DNA from: Cricetomys ansorgei
Lineage: Eukaryota; Chordata; Mammalia; Rodentia; Nesomyidae
Assembly (NCBI GenBank): GCA_026225945.1
Contig: JAMJFZ010001815.1
Coordinates: forward strand, 728,001-792,000
Reading direction: 5' to 3'
Length of the DNA stretch: 64,000 bases
Part shown: in pieces, positions 1-12,572 of the stretch
Layout of the letters: each line of letters starts with the position of its first letter
Numbering within the stretch: position 1 is the first letter of the stretch
Position numbers and translations under genes: made by a program
Notes under the pieces: model-generated
The model's database searches: none
What the model was told of the DNA's origin: nothing
The model's input: the letters and a program-made list of their open reading frames with translations, nothing else

Positions 1-205
1 GGGTTTGGTTCTTAGCACCCACATGGTGGCTCACAACCATCTGTTACTCCAGTTCCAGGGGGATCTGATGCCCTCTTCTGACCTCCATGGATATCAGGTA
101 TGTAGGTAATGCATAGATACACAAGCAGGAAAATCTCTCATAGACATAAAATCAATCTATCGATAGATAGCTAGATAGATAGATAAGTAGATAAATAAAT
201 AAATA
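1..205 (+). mobile_element. B2 SINE with GATA-rich tail (cut by window start)
   Basis: Begins inside the element (CACCCACATGGTGGCTCACA, GATCTGATGCCCTCTTCTG) and ends in a (GATA)n/(AAAT)n tail at 155-205. Confidence 0.85.
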
Positions 206-956
206 TTATGGAAAGAATTCAGGGGGATTCTGTACCAAAAACTGAGGGAAAGCTGGATCCAACCACAAATATCTGCGACAGAAAGAAAAGGATCTTTGGT
301 TTATGATTCTGGCCACCTTGGCCCTCAATCTCTTCCTCTATAAACAGAGCAATATCACCTTCCACGTGGTCAAGGAAGGAGCGGTGCTGTTACGGTGACC
401 CTACAGCCTCCTCTTCTATTTTCCTTTTGTTGAGAGCTAAAGAGCTAACAGCACTCTACTCTTCCTTCTCTCTCATAAGCCTTGGTCAGGGCTTCAGGTC
501 CCTCTCTGGCTTCCATTCTTCTCCCTTGTCCTCTATCCTCAAAGCTCCAAGGTAGACCTGGCACACTGTGGTGTCACCAGCCCATTCCTCCCTCTATAGG
601 GATTACAACGAGGTGTTTCTGAGCAGAACCAGCTCATGATGGAGCAGAGGAATAACAGCAGCTACAGATTTCCCCATTGCTATTTCAGCCTGGTGTCTTT
701 GTACAGTGAGCCACCTACATACATGTACACCACAGCCCTACACTCCGGAGTCAGAGTTGCCAGCTATGGGGTCCCAGCTCCATCATCTGGGTGGGAGACC
801 TTTGGAGTTGTATGAATTCTTTGATCCTCTGTAGAAGAGTCACAGTGGCTACCTGACTGGGGTGTGATAGCACTGGAGTCCATGGCCACTCAGTATTTAT
901 TGGATACTGCAGCATACAGCACCTTGGTAGTGGGCAGGTGTCAAGTGTACCTAGAC

Positions 957-1073
957 AAAACCCTAACCCTAACCGTAACCCTAACCCTAACCATAACCCT
1001 AACCCTAGCCCTAACCCTAGCCCTAACCCTAACCCTAACCATAACCATAACCATAACCCTAACCATAACCCTC
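957..1073 (+). repeat. Interstitial telomeric repeat (CCCTAA)n
   Basis: About 19 head-to-tail hexamers, mostly CCCTAA with CCATAA, CCGTAA and CCCTAG variants, in the C-rich orientation on the + strand. The flanks are unique. Short interstitial telomeric tracts of this kind are known from rodent genomes and are attributed to telomerase-linked break repair. Confidence 0.95.
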
Positions 1074-2688
1074 ATGAACAAACCCACTAGGAACACCAAT
1101 CCAAGCCAGCCAGGAAGACATGTATGAGTTGAGGCTCAAGCTGAGACTTACCACCTGGAGTGGTGATCTCCCTCCCCCACTGTATTTCAGAAGCTTTGGT
1201 GGGCCAAAGGTGGCTAAGCCATCCCTTGGTGATGTGAGCATGGCTTTATATCTCCAGGGTCCCTGAGACACTCAGACATCGTATCAAGCATTAACTCCAC
1301 CCACTAGCCTGATGCTTCCCGCCGTCAAGCCCTTCAATATCTGTCCACAGAACCAGCCGTCCTGGAGTCGTACCAGGTGCTGACTCAGAAGCTGAAGTGA
1401 CAGAGCCACTCTGAGTGGCATGCTTACTGCATTTGCATTTAGAGCAGAGCCGGTGGAGCAGATAGCCAAGCAGGGACACTTTAAACTCAGGATGCCGTGC
1501 AAACATTAAATTGAGATTTAATATGACAGCCATTGTATGGAAATCAAAGATTCATCGATTATTTGTGACTACTGGTGTCTGACTGTTCCAAACTCCTGCT
1601 AGAGAGAGCCTCCTCTCAGCCCCTTGGGCCAGCTTGCTCTGCCCTTCCAAGCTTCCTCCTCCTCTTCCCTCCCTCCGCCCTGTTCTTCCTTCTCCCATTT
1701 CTCCTGCACTCAGGGGCAGAGGCCAGTCACAGTAGCTCCAGATGGTTGGGTCCTGCTGGTCTCGCACATCGTGGGATCCTCCTGAAGCTGCTCTTTCTTC
1801 CTTTGTCTATTTAGCAGGAAGGGAAATGGAGGCTGAGAGAAAGGGCTATTGGCCGGAGTGGTAGGGCTCAGGGTGTAGTCTGCCTGGGTAGCTCACATTA
1901 GAGGGGAAGACCTATTGACAGGGAGCATCTGACTTAGGAGGAGGAGCTTGGGGACTCCCTGGATACCAGGTCTTGGGGATATTCAAAAAAATCTTCCCTG
2001 AGCAGGGCGCAGGGGTGCTTCTGGGTCTCTACCTCTCCTGTGCTCTTGTGCGGTCCTCCTGCTCTCTTCCTCCCCACAGACCTCTCCACCCTGTAGGGGG
2101 AGGGGTTCTGGAGCTGCCCCCACTGCCCCACTGGCCAGCCCACTTCAGCCTCCCTCCATATTTCCCCTAACACCAGGCCAAGAGGCCGCTAAGTGCTTGG
2201 GAGATCTTATGCCCGCAATAAATCTAATCATTTGGTCCCTCCAGGAAAAGGAGGAGCCTCAGTCTCTAGGCTGGACAAACACCAGCTCTCCCTACAGGGC
2301 GGCTGCGTTCCCACCATGCTTCCTGTAACTGGCATTTGTGCTATTAATAATCCATCTGGCCGACATTCATCAACTCTTTCTTCTGGAGAACCCAGTGGCC
2401 TCCACAGGGTTTGGGAAGTGGCTGAGCCCTGTAGATCTGTGGTGCTGGGTGGCCCTAAGAGTTAGTGGCTTCTCTGTGCATGGCCAGCAAAGCAGCTGCA
2501 TAAATCCCTGGTCTTGGAGTCCCACCAGCCAAGGTGAGACCTCTATTCGAACCCAGTTTCCTGGTTGCTGAGATCAAATGAGGAAGATGTGATGCTGTGG
2601 CCTGACCCTAAGTCTGAGGACCGCTACTCAGAGAGGTTATGAGGCCGAGGCTCATACATCCTTCATTGCATTATTCCTGCATTTAAGT

Positions 2689-2767
2689 AGAGAGATATAC
2701 TCAGTGGTAGAATACTTGCCTGGCAAGCAGAAGGTCCTGGGTTTGATTCCCGACACTGTAAGGAAAA
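2689..2767 (+). mobile_element. ID SINE
   Basis: Retains the tRNA-derived boxes: ACTCAGTGGTAGAATACTTG, CTGGCAAGCAGAAGG, and GGGTTTGATTCCC, followed by a short A-rich tail. Confidence 0.8.
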
Positions 2768-4464
2768 TCATAGCTGCAGTGATGATGACTTTATTGTTTC
2801 AGTAACATGCCCTGCTTGTGCTTTCATAACTCGAGAAGTTCCAGGGCTCCCCTGGGAGCTGCCTCCAAAGACTTACGCCTATTGTCTTAAGGAAGTTTAT
2901 GGCTGGGCCAGGGGACCCTAGTATTTGGAACTGAGACCCTGCAGGAATCCCCTATGGGAGTGGGGACTGGGTCTCAAGAAGGAGGGTACCCAGAAGCGTA
3001 GTTTTCCAAACAGAAACCCAGGCTTGGACAGAAGCTTAGGGCATCTCCCTCCCCTGCTCTCTCTATTGTCTCCTGCATCGGGGTTCTCCTTTTCTGCTCT
3101 CTCTGTTCTTCTCCCTACCTCCTGTCTTGCAGAGCTCCTAAAATGGGCTTCCTGGTCCCTGGGGGGCAGAGCACAGGGTGGCAGAACCACTTGAGAACAC
3201 ATGTGCCAGTTCAAACACATGGGAGCCAAATCACTCAGATCCCTTCCTTGACAGGGACAGAGTGGTGGGTTCCCACTGGTCAGTGTGATAAGGCCAGGAG
3301 CTCCTCAAATAAAGCCCAGACAAAACTATGATGGACAGGAGAGCGATTCCTCTAAATTACTGAGGGGAAGGTATAATGTGGCACCTTAGCCCCAGCAGCC
3401 TTCCTGAGCCCACAGCTTTGAGATGAGAAGCTGGGTGCCAGCCAGTCTTAAACCCAAGACCCAGAGGCCAAGCCAGGTCCAGATAGGGCCAGCAGATGCT
3501 AAGGAGGACCCAGGAGGCTCTGGACACACTAGAACCACCCTCTCCATCTCCTGTTCCCTGCCCCCTCGTTTCTGTGGGCACGGTGCACTCCTGTGTTTAC
3601 CCAGGGCGATTTCAGCTGCGAAGCTGTCGGCGGCAGTCTGCAAACAGCCCCCGACACTGCCTGCCAAGCGCCGCCAGCCGCCAGCTTGCTTCGCAGGCGG
3701 TTCACACAAGCTGCCCAGCCTGGCACCAGGCTGTTAGCCGGAGTCCCCCAGGAGCTGGCAGCATCCCCAGGGTGTCATCCCTTAGTGTCCCCATCTGCCA
3801 AGGGCTGCTTCTTTCCAGCTACCTTTGCTGCAGCCCCTGGGTGCCTCTAGATTCGGGAGGAAAAGGGGGATTCCAGGGTTCAGTGACACCTCAGGAGTGA
3901 TTCAGGAAACCTTAATGGTGACTTTGACATCCCTGAGGACCCCAGGAAGGATATATAGTACCACTGAGACTTGGGTATGGACCACTTGTGCAGTACCATG
4001 TCCAGACGGGAGCTAGCATCCTCTGAATTGGCTCTGAGGGTCACCTGGGGATGGAGACTTGACTGCCTTGGGTCTCCTTATTAGACTCTGTTGGTGGCCA
4101 ATCAGTGACAAGTACATTCAGCAGCCCTGAGATATCTCCTTCCTAACCCTAAAGACCCTAGACACCAGCACTCAGTCCGGCCATAGACCCCGACCTCCTC
4201 AGCCTGGATCTTCCTCACTAGGAGAAATATTGCAGTCAGTGAGCTCCTGGTGCTCCAATCCTTGGCCCAAGTTCATCCTTGTGGATGTGAGTGGTTGCTA
4301 GGGTTACCCCAGTCAGCTCTGTTGCATCCTGGCTCTCTCTGAGCCCCCACCCCAATTTTAAGTGCACTATTCCCCCTACTCCATCTCTGAGCTCAGTCAG
4401 CTCTATTTTGCCTGGTTCACTGAGGCCAATGTCACAAGTCTAGAAACTCAAGCCTGGCCTCAGG

Positions 4465-4590
4465 ACTGGGCTGAATTGTTTAAGATTAATAACCGTGCTA
4501 TCTCGTGGCCTCATAATTAAGTGTTTGCTCATCTCCATTATCTTCAGAATGATTTGTTGTTCTCTGGGCAATAAAAGTCCACCTGCTGAG
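4465..4590. promoter_or_regulatory. Candidate conserved non-coding element
   Basis: Short AT-rich unique block with AAGATTAATAAC, CATAATTAAGTG and GGGCAATAAAAG in a GC-rich flank. Weak evidence. Confidence 0.3.
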
Positions 4591-4908
4591 GCAAGGGCTG
4601 AAGGCAGCTGTACTTGAACTACTGAGGGAGGCTGGCACCCCACCTGCAGGTGGCTACCGAGAGAAGGGATGGAGTGCCTGCTTCTGGGACCAGAGCTCCT
4701 TTCTCTTGGCTTACCAAATGCGCTGTGGCTATGAGCTGACCCTGGAACTTTCTTACCGCACTCAGGAGTTGCCTGAAGCTAATGCTACAGAGGGCCTGGC
4801 CCTGGTCTTAAGGTCTAGCAACCCCACTGGACAACCTCGGGGATCAGAGATACTGCAAAGTAATGTGGATGACCCCAGAAGTGCTGTGTCTCACTGGCCA
4901 TTCACATG

Positions 4909-4950
4909 AACACACACACACACACACACACACTCACTCACACACACACC
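4909..4950 (+). repeat. (CA)n microsatellite
   Basis: CA run with two CTCA interruptions. Confidence 0.9.
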
Positions 4951-5699
4951 TGTCTCTCCAAAACTGGGCCTTTGGTCTCTTCTCTCTTCTGCTTAATTGT
5001 CTCCATCATCATAAAGTGGAGCAGATCTGTGTCCTCTCCACTTCTGAGAAGTGAGTCTGTACTGCGAGGTGATGAAGCTGCAATGCACAGCATGTCTCCG
5101 GTACCTGCCATCCCATCCAGTGGGCTCTGAGACACGCTGCGCCAGCGAACCCTCCCCAGCTGTCCAGGCCGTGCTCTGTCATGGCAAGCAGGTATGGATG
5201 CCTTCTTGGATGCTGGTTTGTGAGACAGGTCACTGGGAGCAGCCGCAGTGGCTCAGGTCCTGCAGGACCAGGAACCTTACCTGGTTCAAGACCCTCTGCT
5301 CCACTTCGATCCGGAAGGTGGGAAGCAAAGAGCTGCCTCTAATCCACAAGTCAAGTTGGGACTACTGGTCACAGAGGTCACCTGGTGGCCATTCTTTCCC
5401 ATGCCCACAGACTCTATTCCAGTTAAAAGGTGCCGACAGTGGGAAGAAGTGCTCACCTTTTACACCCCATGCTCTCCCAGTGATTAGGACAGCGCCTGCC
5501 CACCTGGAAATTAAGTTTACCTATGCTTGTGGGGCCAGTGTTAATACTTGGCTGAACTCCAGAAGCATCCATGTCTTAGGGTGAGTCAGACACCCTGTAA
5601 CCATGCATGGAATCTGCAGCCATAATTCACAACGGATACACAAAAATGGATTTATTTTACGTGGACCTTTTTTCAAGTTAGGGCTAAAGCATGCACAGT

Positions 5700-5945
5700 A
5701 AGATTTCATTCCCACCCCCACCCTAAGGGAAGATGAAATGTGAAATCACAGATTAACAAAGGATATTTTGTCAAACATAACCTCCCAATAAGAATCGATG
5801 TTAAAATTATGGTTATTAGCCATATTTCCTTTCAGGAGCAGTTAGAGTCACTTCAGAAGGTGAGGCAATTAATTTTTAAGTTTATGTTACACATTATAAC
5901 ACAGCAGGCCATTAACAAGATGGCAACATTAACCTTAATGTACTT
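5700..5945. promoter_or_regulatory. Candidate conserved non-coding element
   Basis: AT-rich unique block with AGATTAACAAAGG (TCF/LEF- or HNF1-like), AATTATGGTTATTAGCC and GGCAATTAATTTTTAAG. Followed at once by a local tandem duplication. Confidence 0.35.
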
Positions 5946-5964
5946 GGCAAAGACAGCAATGGAC

Positions 5965-6060
5965 ACTGGCTGAGCAGGCTGAGCTGCCGAACATGGGACA
6001 TCCCCAGACCACTGGCTGAACAGGCTCCTGAGCTGCATGAACACGGGACATCCCCAGACC
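5965..6060 (+). repeat. Local tandem duplication, unit 46-50 bases
   Basis: ACTGGCTGAGCAGGCT ... GACATCCCCAGACC occurs at 5965-6010 and again, with an inserted CCT and a TGA change, at 6011-6060. Confidence 0.9.
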
Positions 6061-8384
6061 AGGGCTGAGGGAGGGGATTCACCTCACGTCCCCAGCCAGT
6101 GGAAAGGCCACTATCCACGTCCGCCAGGCTGGTGGAGGTGGCTGCTCCACCCCAAAGGAGAAGGCAGAAGTGTTCTGGGTCAGGCTTTGGTAGACATGGG
6201 CTGCTCAGATTCTCCCACAAGCTAAACACCTCGAGAGATGCTGGTGAGGGTCCGGAAGGACGTGAGGCTCTGTATGGGTTGGGATCAGAGACGCAGCTCG
6301 GTCTGGCGCTAGGTTCAGAGGGCAGAGATGTGTCTCCCCACGGCCTGAGAATTTCTTCCCACGAGCCCCTCAGAGCATGGGTGCTGTGGTGCGCCCACTT
6401 TCCGGGAAGGGTTCCAGTTCAGTGGGCTCTGTTTGTATCAATGCCACGCCAGATATTGGCATTCCTGCCTGCTGTGACTCCAGAGCCAGTGAGCTACCTT
6501 TCCTCCGGGCCCTGGCACACCCCCATGGCTGCCACTAGCTTTCCTTTCCCACAGGGTGCGCTCTGTAGGCTCCGCACTAGTAGAGACCCTCCTTGGGAGT
6601 CTAGACACCTGGGAGAAGGGCTCCAGGAAATGTGTGCTATTCATCTTTGAAAGAACAATCCAGAGCTCTAGGGTGAAGTACTAGCCTAGTATTTATACAT
6701 AGGGGGCCCTGGGGTCATCTCCTGAACAAGGAGGGGAGGTAAGAGGTAGAGAAGATGGGTGGGGAGAATCTTTGGCCAGGACACAAGCTGCAGAAACACA
6801 GATGCTCAGATTCCTGGACAGGAAACTGGTGTGGGCAGGCTATTTGGGGGATTGACACCAGCCAGGAGAATAGAGGAGTGAGGCTGGCAGGGGACTTGGC
6901 TACGGCAAGGGACAAGCCCACTCCCACACCTTCTGGAATTCATAGGCTTTTAGTCTGTTCTCTTGACCAAGATTATGGCTGGGAGTGGCTGACAAGGAGG
7001 TGTGGACTGTGGTTGGCCCTGGAGTGACCAGCGGAGGCTGGGCAGGAGGGTATCCAGGAGCAGGCAGGGGAAAGGCTTGCTTTAGGAGGGCAAGCCAGGG
7101 AACCAGATCAGCTCCATATCTTTTCCTTGGTGGGAGGCCTGCACCCCCCATGTCCCAACTCAGAAGTCAGCCAGGCCTCCAGCAGTGGGAGGAACTTGGG
7201 ACTGGACCATGCCCATGGTGCACAGCTGAGGAAAGTTGGCAACTTTGGAAAAGGTAGGGATGTAAGACCTTGGAGATGCAATGAACGGAGGGACTGGGAA
7301 AATTGGACCAAAGCAGGGGCCCCTGACTAGGGCCTTTCTGCTATCGCCTAGGGAATGAGCTGGATGCCACCTCTGAGAAACTTTTCTAGCCTGGTTACCC
7401 CAATGAAGTGCTCATCCTCCCAGTTTGTGTGGCTCTGGGGATAAAAGCTGTGTGGCTGGAAGTGGGGGCAGAGCACAGCAAGGGCGGGCTAACCCCGAGA
7501 TTTCCCTGGGCATGAGGGGTGCTCCCTACTTCTAAAGAAAGCAGCAGAGGCCATAGCAAGGGCACCTGCCAGGAACTCCCCAGCACATCCTGAGTGTCAG
7601 AGCTGGCTTCCAGCTCAGCTAAGTCCTGTCCCTTGTTCCTGTTGCCTGAGCAGTCAGGAACCTGTTTCTGTATACCTCATGGCTGGGGAAGAAGGGGCTT
7701 CATGGACGAGAAGAGGGCAGGGGGCTGGAAAAAGAAGATTCATTCACTCATACACTTATATGCTTGTCACTCACTTGCACCCTCAATGGTGGTGTTTCTC
7801 AAGGCCTGACCTAGGCCTGGCTAGCTGCATGGGGCATCTAGCCTCTGGAGACCTATGCTACCTGGCTCAAACCCCATTGCCGAGAGCTCCTGCCTCAAAT
7901 CCAGGTGTCCCAAGTCCCTTTGTGAGCGGGCCTACAGCTGCAGAAGGCACTAGAGGAGACCCTTCCTCCTCATCTGGCTCCTCGTGATGTTGGGGACCCC
8001 TGCACTCTCAGCCTCCTGTCTATGTTTCTGTCGACCAGAAAGGGCTTGCCTGTCTCTGTGTGGCTGTACCCTGAGAACACCAGTCACAGCAGAGTCAAGG
8101 TCCTCTCTACTCAGTGTGGCTGGACTTGAACTAATTAGCTACATCCTCAACATCCAAACTCAGATAAAGCTTTCTGAGAAACTGGGGGTCAGACGTGGAA
8201 CTGTCTTGGTGTCTGCTCTCTCTGGCTCTCACCCAGAACTATCAGCTGGAAGACAAGCTAGACCATGGTATAGGCTCAGCACATTTCCTCAGACCTGACA
8301 GTTTTGTACGCTAAAACTAGTCCAATTGTTCTCATCAGAAACTCTTTTAAAAACTTATCTGAGAAAAGCAGGATAGAAGCTACC

Positions 8385-8422
8385 CTGCCTACTGTGTGAG
8401 AGCCTGCCTACTGTGTGAGAGC
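8385..8422 (+). repeat. Perfect 19-base tandem duplication
   Basis: CTGCCTACTGTGTGAGAGC is present twice in direct succession. Confidence 0.95.
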
Positions 8423-8744
8423 CAGGAGGGGCCTGCCTAGGACCCCTAGAGCTCTGCGCTGCTCAGTCACCACCAAGCACAGGAAGACGCTTGTGTCCTG
8501 GGACCCCTCTGCTACCCATGCCACCTCCTTGGCTCTTTCCCCAGGAGGTGAACCTTCTCCCATCCTGCAGGGCCAATTAGGACCTCAATTAGCACTGGGG
8601 ATCTGATGGCAGGTGGGCTAGCTGAAGCTGATGAAGGGGGAGGGGCATGGGTGCTGGGACAGTGGCCCTCTTTCCATCTTGCCTGGGACCTCTGCCAACA
8701 AGACTCAGATGGATCCGAGACGAGCCTGCCGGGTCTCACACCTA

Positions 8745-9545
8745 TAACTTTAAATTAAAAAGCCATGTGCTGCTCTGGGCTCCAGCTGCAGCCTGGCGTG
8801 GCAGCCCCATAAAGATCATGTTATAGTACAAGCCATTACGCGCCAGTTTACTGTACACACATTTCTAAATGGTTCGGCAAACAGCAGCCTACTCACGGGC
8901 AGGGAGGGAGAACGGCTTCATTTGGGGTAACAAATGATCCTTGATTTGATTTTAAATGCAATGACAGCCAAATTTATTTCTTATTTAATCACTTCCCTGC
9001 GCTGCCGAGAGCAGGGCGATGTTAACTCCACAGTGAGCGGGCTGCAGAATCCAGGGGAAGAGACGACCCATACATTATGTTTACAGGGCAGAGCGAGACT
9101 GCTGTGCAAAGCACGCCACTAGAATGGGTGCTTTTGTCATTTACACAGTAGCTTATATCATTATTTCTTCCTGCTTCCAATTTTTCAGTAATAAAGATAT
9201 AGGCAATGTGATTCTCTTTGCATTACATATAAACCATCTTGATTCTTTATTAAATATTTTTATTAATCTGAAGTGCTGCAAAGCATTGGGGCAAATAAAT
9301 CAGGCTGGCAGCATTCATTTCCCTCTGCCGGCAGGAGCTCCATAAACTGACTTCAGCAAAGCAGAGTGCCCGGAAAGGCAGAGCTTCATCGCTGGCTCCC
9401 GTCTGCTCTGCTTCGTAGACTTGTATGCTTGGCAGAAGTGACAGTAACGGGATGTTTGCTCTTCAAGATCCAACTGGTTTGGGAAATCACTCTACAATTC
9501 CCTGGTTCATGCTCTATTTAATTAGGAATTACTCTTGGTTTCACT
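8745..9545. promoter_or_regulatory. Candidate conserved non-coding element / enhancer
   Basis: 800 bases free of recognisable repeats, AT-rich within GC-rich surroundings, yet retaining CpGs (ATTACGCGCC at 8836). It carries homeodomain- and POU-type motifs: CCATAAAG (8807), TTTGCATTACATA (9217), TTATTAATCT (9260) and TTTAATTAGGAATTA (9515). An open frame at 9124-9345 has no family resemblance. A regulatory role is inferred, not shown. Confidence 0.5.
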
Positions 9546-11617
9546 CTCTGTGACAGCTTGGGAAATGCCCCGCCCCAGCAGGGCTAGGTAAGGAGAGGTC
9601 CCCCAGATACCCAGAGAGAGGCAGCCACTGGGCAGGGCCTAGGTGTATTTGGGCATACTGCAGCGGTGACCCTGGTCAGTGACAGCGGAGGGTGCGCAGG
9701 GATGATGATGCAGTCTGGCTGGCTGGCTCCTCTCCCCAGCCCTGTTTGTTTTCCCTTCCCCTGATGGAGCCATTGAGAGAAATGGCTTATTAGAAGGCAG
9801 TTTCTTGCTGGAACATTCTCTTTCCAGCCCCTGCTATAGACCTATTTCAGCTGGACACAGATATAGGCATGGGGTCTCTTTCATCAGCACCCCTCCCCCC
9901 CTTTTTCTAGCTGTCTTGCTCCCTAGTTGGTACTACTCCGTCTGAAATGACTGCACCACAGAGATGGCCCCTCTGGGGTTGCCTTCTCCTGATTGTTGGG
10001 GTCATTGCTGCCTGGGGAGTCTGGGTATATCTGCTCTTGAGTGGGATATCTGACAAATGGGAGGTGGGTTGTCCTTAGTACCCAGGCACAGGGCTGGGCC
10101 TGGAGCTAAGAAGAGTTCCAAGGGTCTCCTGGCTTCAGTGTGCTATGGTATGGCGCTAACTGATTTGTCAAAGGCTAGAATGATGTGTGTATTAGTGCCA
10201 AGGCTTTGTGACCTCTGGAACTCCATTAGTCAGGAGGTCCCACAGCCTTGACATCTGTCTGGTTCTAGCCTCCTCCTTGAATGACAAAACGAAGTCTTCC
10301 CACTTTGGGGTGTACTCCTCTCCCTTCTCGAACAGAAGATAAGGCTGCTGACTCTACAGTGCACATCTGTCAAGACTCGTGTCATGTCTGGTCCTACCAT
10401 CCTGGGCTTGGTGATCCAGATAAGCTCTGCCCCATGTCTAAAGCACAGCTTCCAACTCAAGAGTAGAACGTCCACACCCATCCTCTAGCCTCGTTCTTCA
10501 GTCTGTGGACCCTGGGCATGCTTCCCCCAGGTGACGGTGGAGTCTGGTCCTCAGTGGAGGCCCCATTAAGTGGAGTGTCCATCAAGGGAACCACAAGAGC
10601 CAGACCAGGGGAGAACAGGCCAGGGCAGGGTAGAAGAATGAGAGGATGGTGCAGTGGGAGAAGCAGATGGAAGGTACTAGAAGAGTTGGCAGGACCACTC
10701 AGGGTGACCCCTCAGAAGGAAGGTGCTTGTCCACAGCTCTGTGGGGCTCAGCACTTGAAGTAAAGGGTAGCCAGGGGACACTTCCAGAGAAGACTTGGTT
10801 ACAGCCACACATCTGTGCTCGGTGCCCAGAGTTCAGTGCTGAGAGTCTCTATGACAACCTGTGGGGGTGGAGGGTGCTCATGTCCCTATTTAACACTGCC
10901 TAGGCCAGGGGTCAGTGGTGGCCTGGTTCCACCACATGGGGCTCCTGATCTTCTCCTCCAAGCCTGTAGGTCCCCTACCTACAAAACCTCCTTTCAAGTC
11001 AAAGGTGTTCCTGGGGCTTGGGCTGTGGGCTGTGTGTATCTGGGGAATAAGCAGTGTCTGAGACTCAATGCCCAAGTGGGGGAGGGACAGGAATGCTGGC
11101 TGGCTGGCTGGGCACAAGGAGAACACAGAGTCCCTGCCACCGCCTCAGCGGGAGCATGAATGCAGCTCATGTGTCCTGGCCTGCCTGAGGAGCAGAGGCT
11201 GGTGATGCAAGCTTGGAGACTAGACTTAGGCCATCCCATCTGAGGCTAGGAGGGCCAGCTGGGCAGGGCCAGCTGACCAAAACTTCTGGTTTTGCTGGAA
11301 GGATAAGGTGACTGGGGTTGGGGGAGGAATGAATATCTGGGACTACCCAGACAACCAATTCCACCTTTTTTCTGCCTCAGTTTCCTGTCTCACAGGTGAG
11401 AGTGTGGCTATACTGGACAACCACACTTCTGCTGTCCAGGCTAGAGACTATCTCACAGGGACCAGTTAGGTGCCTGCTGTGACCATGGTGGGAACCAAGA
11501 CCCTGGGTGCTGGGCTGCACTGGTAGTGTCTACACACTTGCTCCAGTTGTCCCTGAGCTCTCTAAGGGCACCCAGGGTATAAGAGGCATATGTGGTCACT
11601 TAAACATGGAAACCCTT

Positions 11618-11813
11618 GGAGCTGGAAAGATGGCTCAGCAGTTAAGAGTACTGACTGCTCTTCCAGAGGACCCGGGTTCAATTCTCAGCACCCACATGGC
11701 TGCTTACAACTATCTGGAACTCCTGTTCCAGGAGATCCAACACGCTCACACAGACATGCAGACAAACACCAATGTATATAAAGTAAAAATACTATTAATT
11801 TTTAAAAAAAAGA
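11618..11813 (+). mobile_element. B2 SINE with intact target-site duplication
   Basis: Has A and B boxes (GATGGCTCAGCAGTTAAGAG, GGTTCAATTC) and an A-rich tail. Flanked by perfect 12-base copies of ATGGAAACCCTT (11606-11617 and 11814-11825), proof of a target-primed insertion. Confidence 0.92.
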
Positions 11814-12399
11814 ATGGAAACCCTTTCCTCCCAGTGCCTCCTGTGAGCTAGTTCTGTCTACCTTGGCACAAAGATTGTGGGGGCAATAAGAATGGTGACA
11901 TCTTATTTCCAGTAGGGTTTTGGGTCAGGAGGGAACAGTTTGGAAACAAGAAAGGTGGTGGGTCCCCAAGAGTTACAGACGGAGGGCCGGGCCTCTGCCC
12001 TAGCAGAGGTGTGCTCATGCAGTCACTGGGTTAGAGTAGGTCACTGCCATCCGTAGTTGGGGAAAGGTCCCTGTCATACTGCATGACTCAGGTCCTCCAA
12101 GACTCACTAACAAGAAGCCCGAGTTTCTGTCTAGCTCAATCCCGGAGTCATGGACAGTGGCTGTTTTGTGCTCTTATTCCTGTTACTGAGTGCTGTCCTT
12201 GTGCCTGTTGTAACGCCTGCAAGGTTTTTGATGAAAGAAAGGAAGGGACTTTGTCAGGGGCAAAGACCGGGGCTCTGGAAGACTCCCACCTGGGCACCAA
12301 GCCACTCCTGACCCCCTCCTGTGAAGCTATCAGTAGGATCATGGAGAAGGGCCTAGTGTGCCCACACATCCTGTTTGCAGAGCTTTGCTCACAGGTGCT

Positions 12400-12572
12400 G
12401 ATATATATGTGTGGGTACATTCATGCCACGCCGCGGTGCACATGTGGAGTTCAGTGGACAACTTGTGAGAGTTGGTTATCTCTGTGCACCATACGGATCC
12501 TGCGGATTGAACTCGGGTCATCGGGTTTGGTGGCAAGCTTCTATATCTGCTGAGCCATCCTGCTGGCCCCTT
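12400..12572 (-). mobile_element. B3-type SINE
   Basis: Antisense hallmarks: GAGAGTTGGTTATCTCTG, GATTGAACTCGGGTCATCGG, GGCAAGC and TGAGCCATCCTGCTGGCCCC at its head. Confidence 0.8.

Noticed and set aside
2689..2767. Possible tRNA gene
   Set aside because: The A- and B-box-like sequence belongs to an ID SINE with an A-rich tail; no cloverleaf with a proper acceptor stem. The same holds for the B2, B3 and B4 heads.
5051..5584. 177-codon frame in the upstream flank
   Set aside because: No family resemblance, no splice or promoter context, and ordinary composition; consistent with chance.
9124..9345. 73-codon hydrophobic frame
   Set aside because: Lies inside an AT-rich candidate conserved non-coding block. 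The hydrophobic look comes from T-rich DNA.
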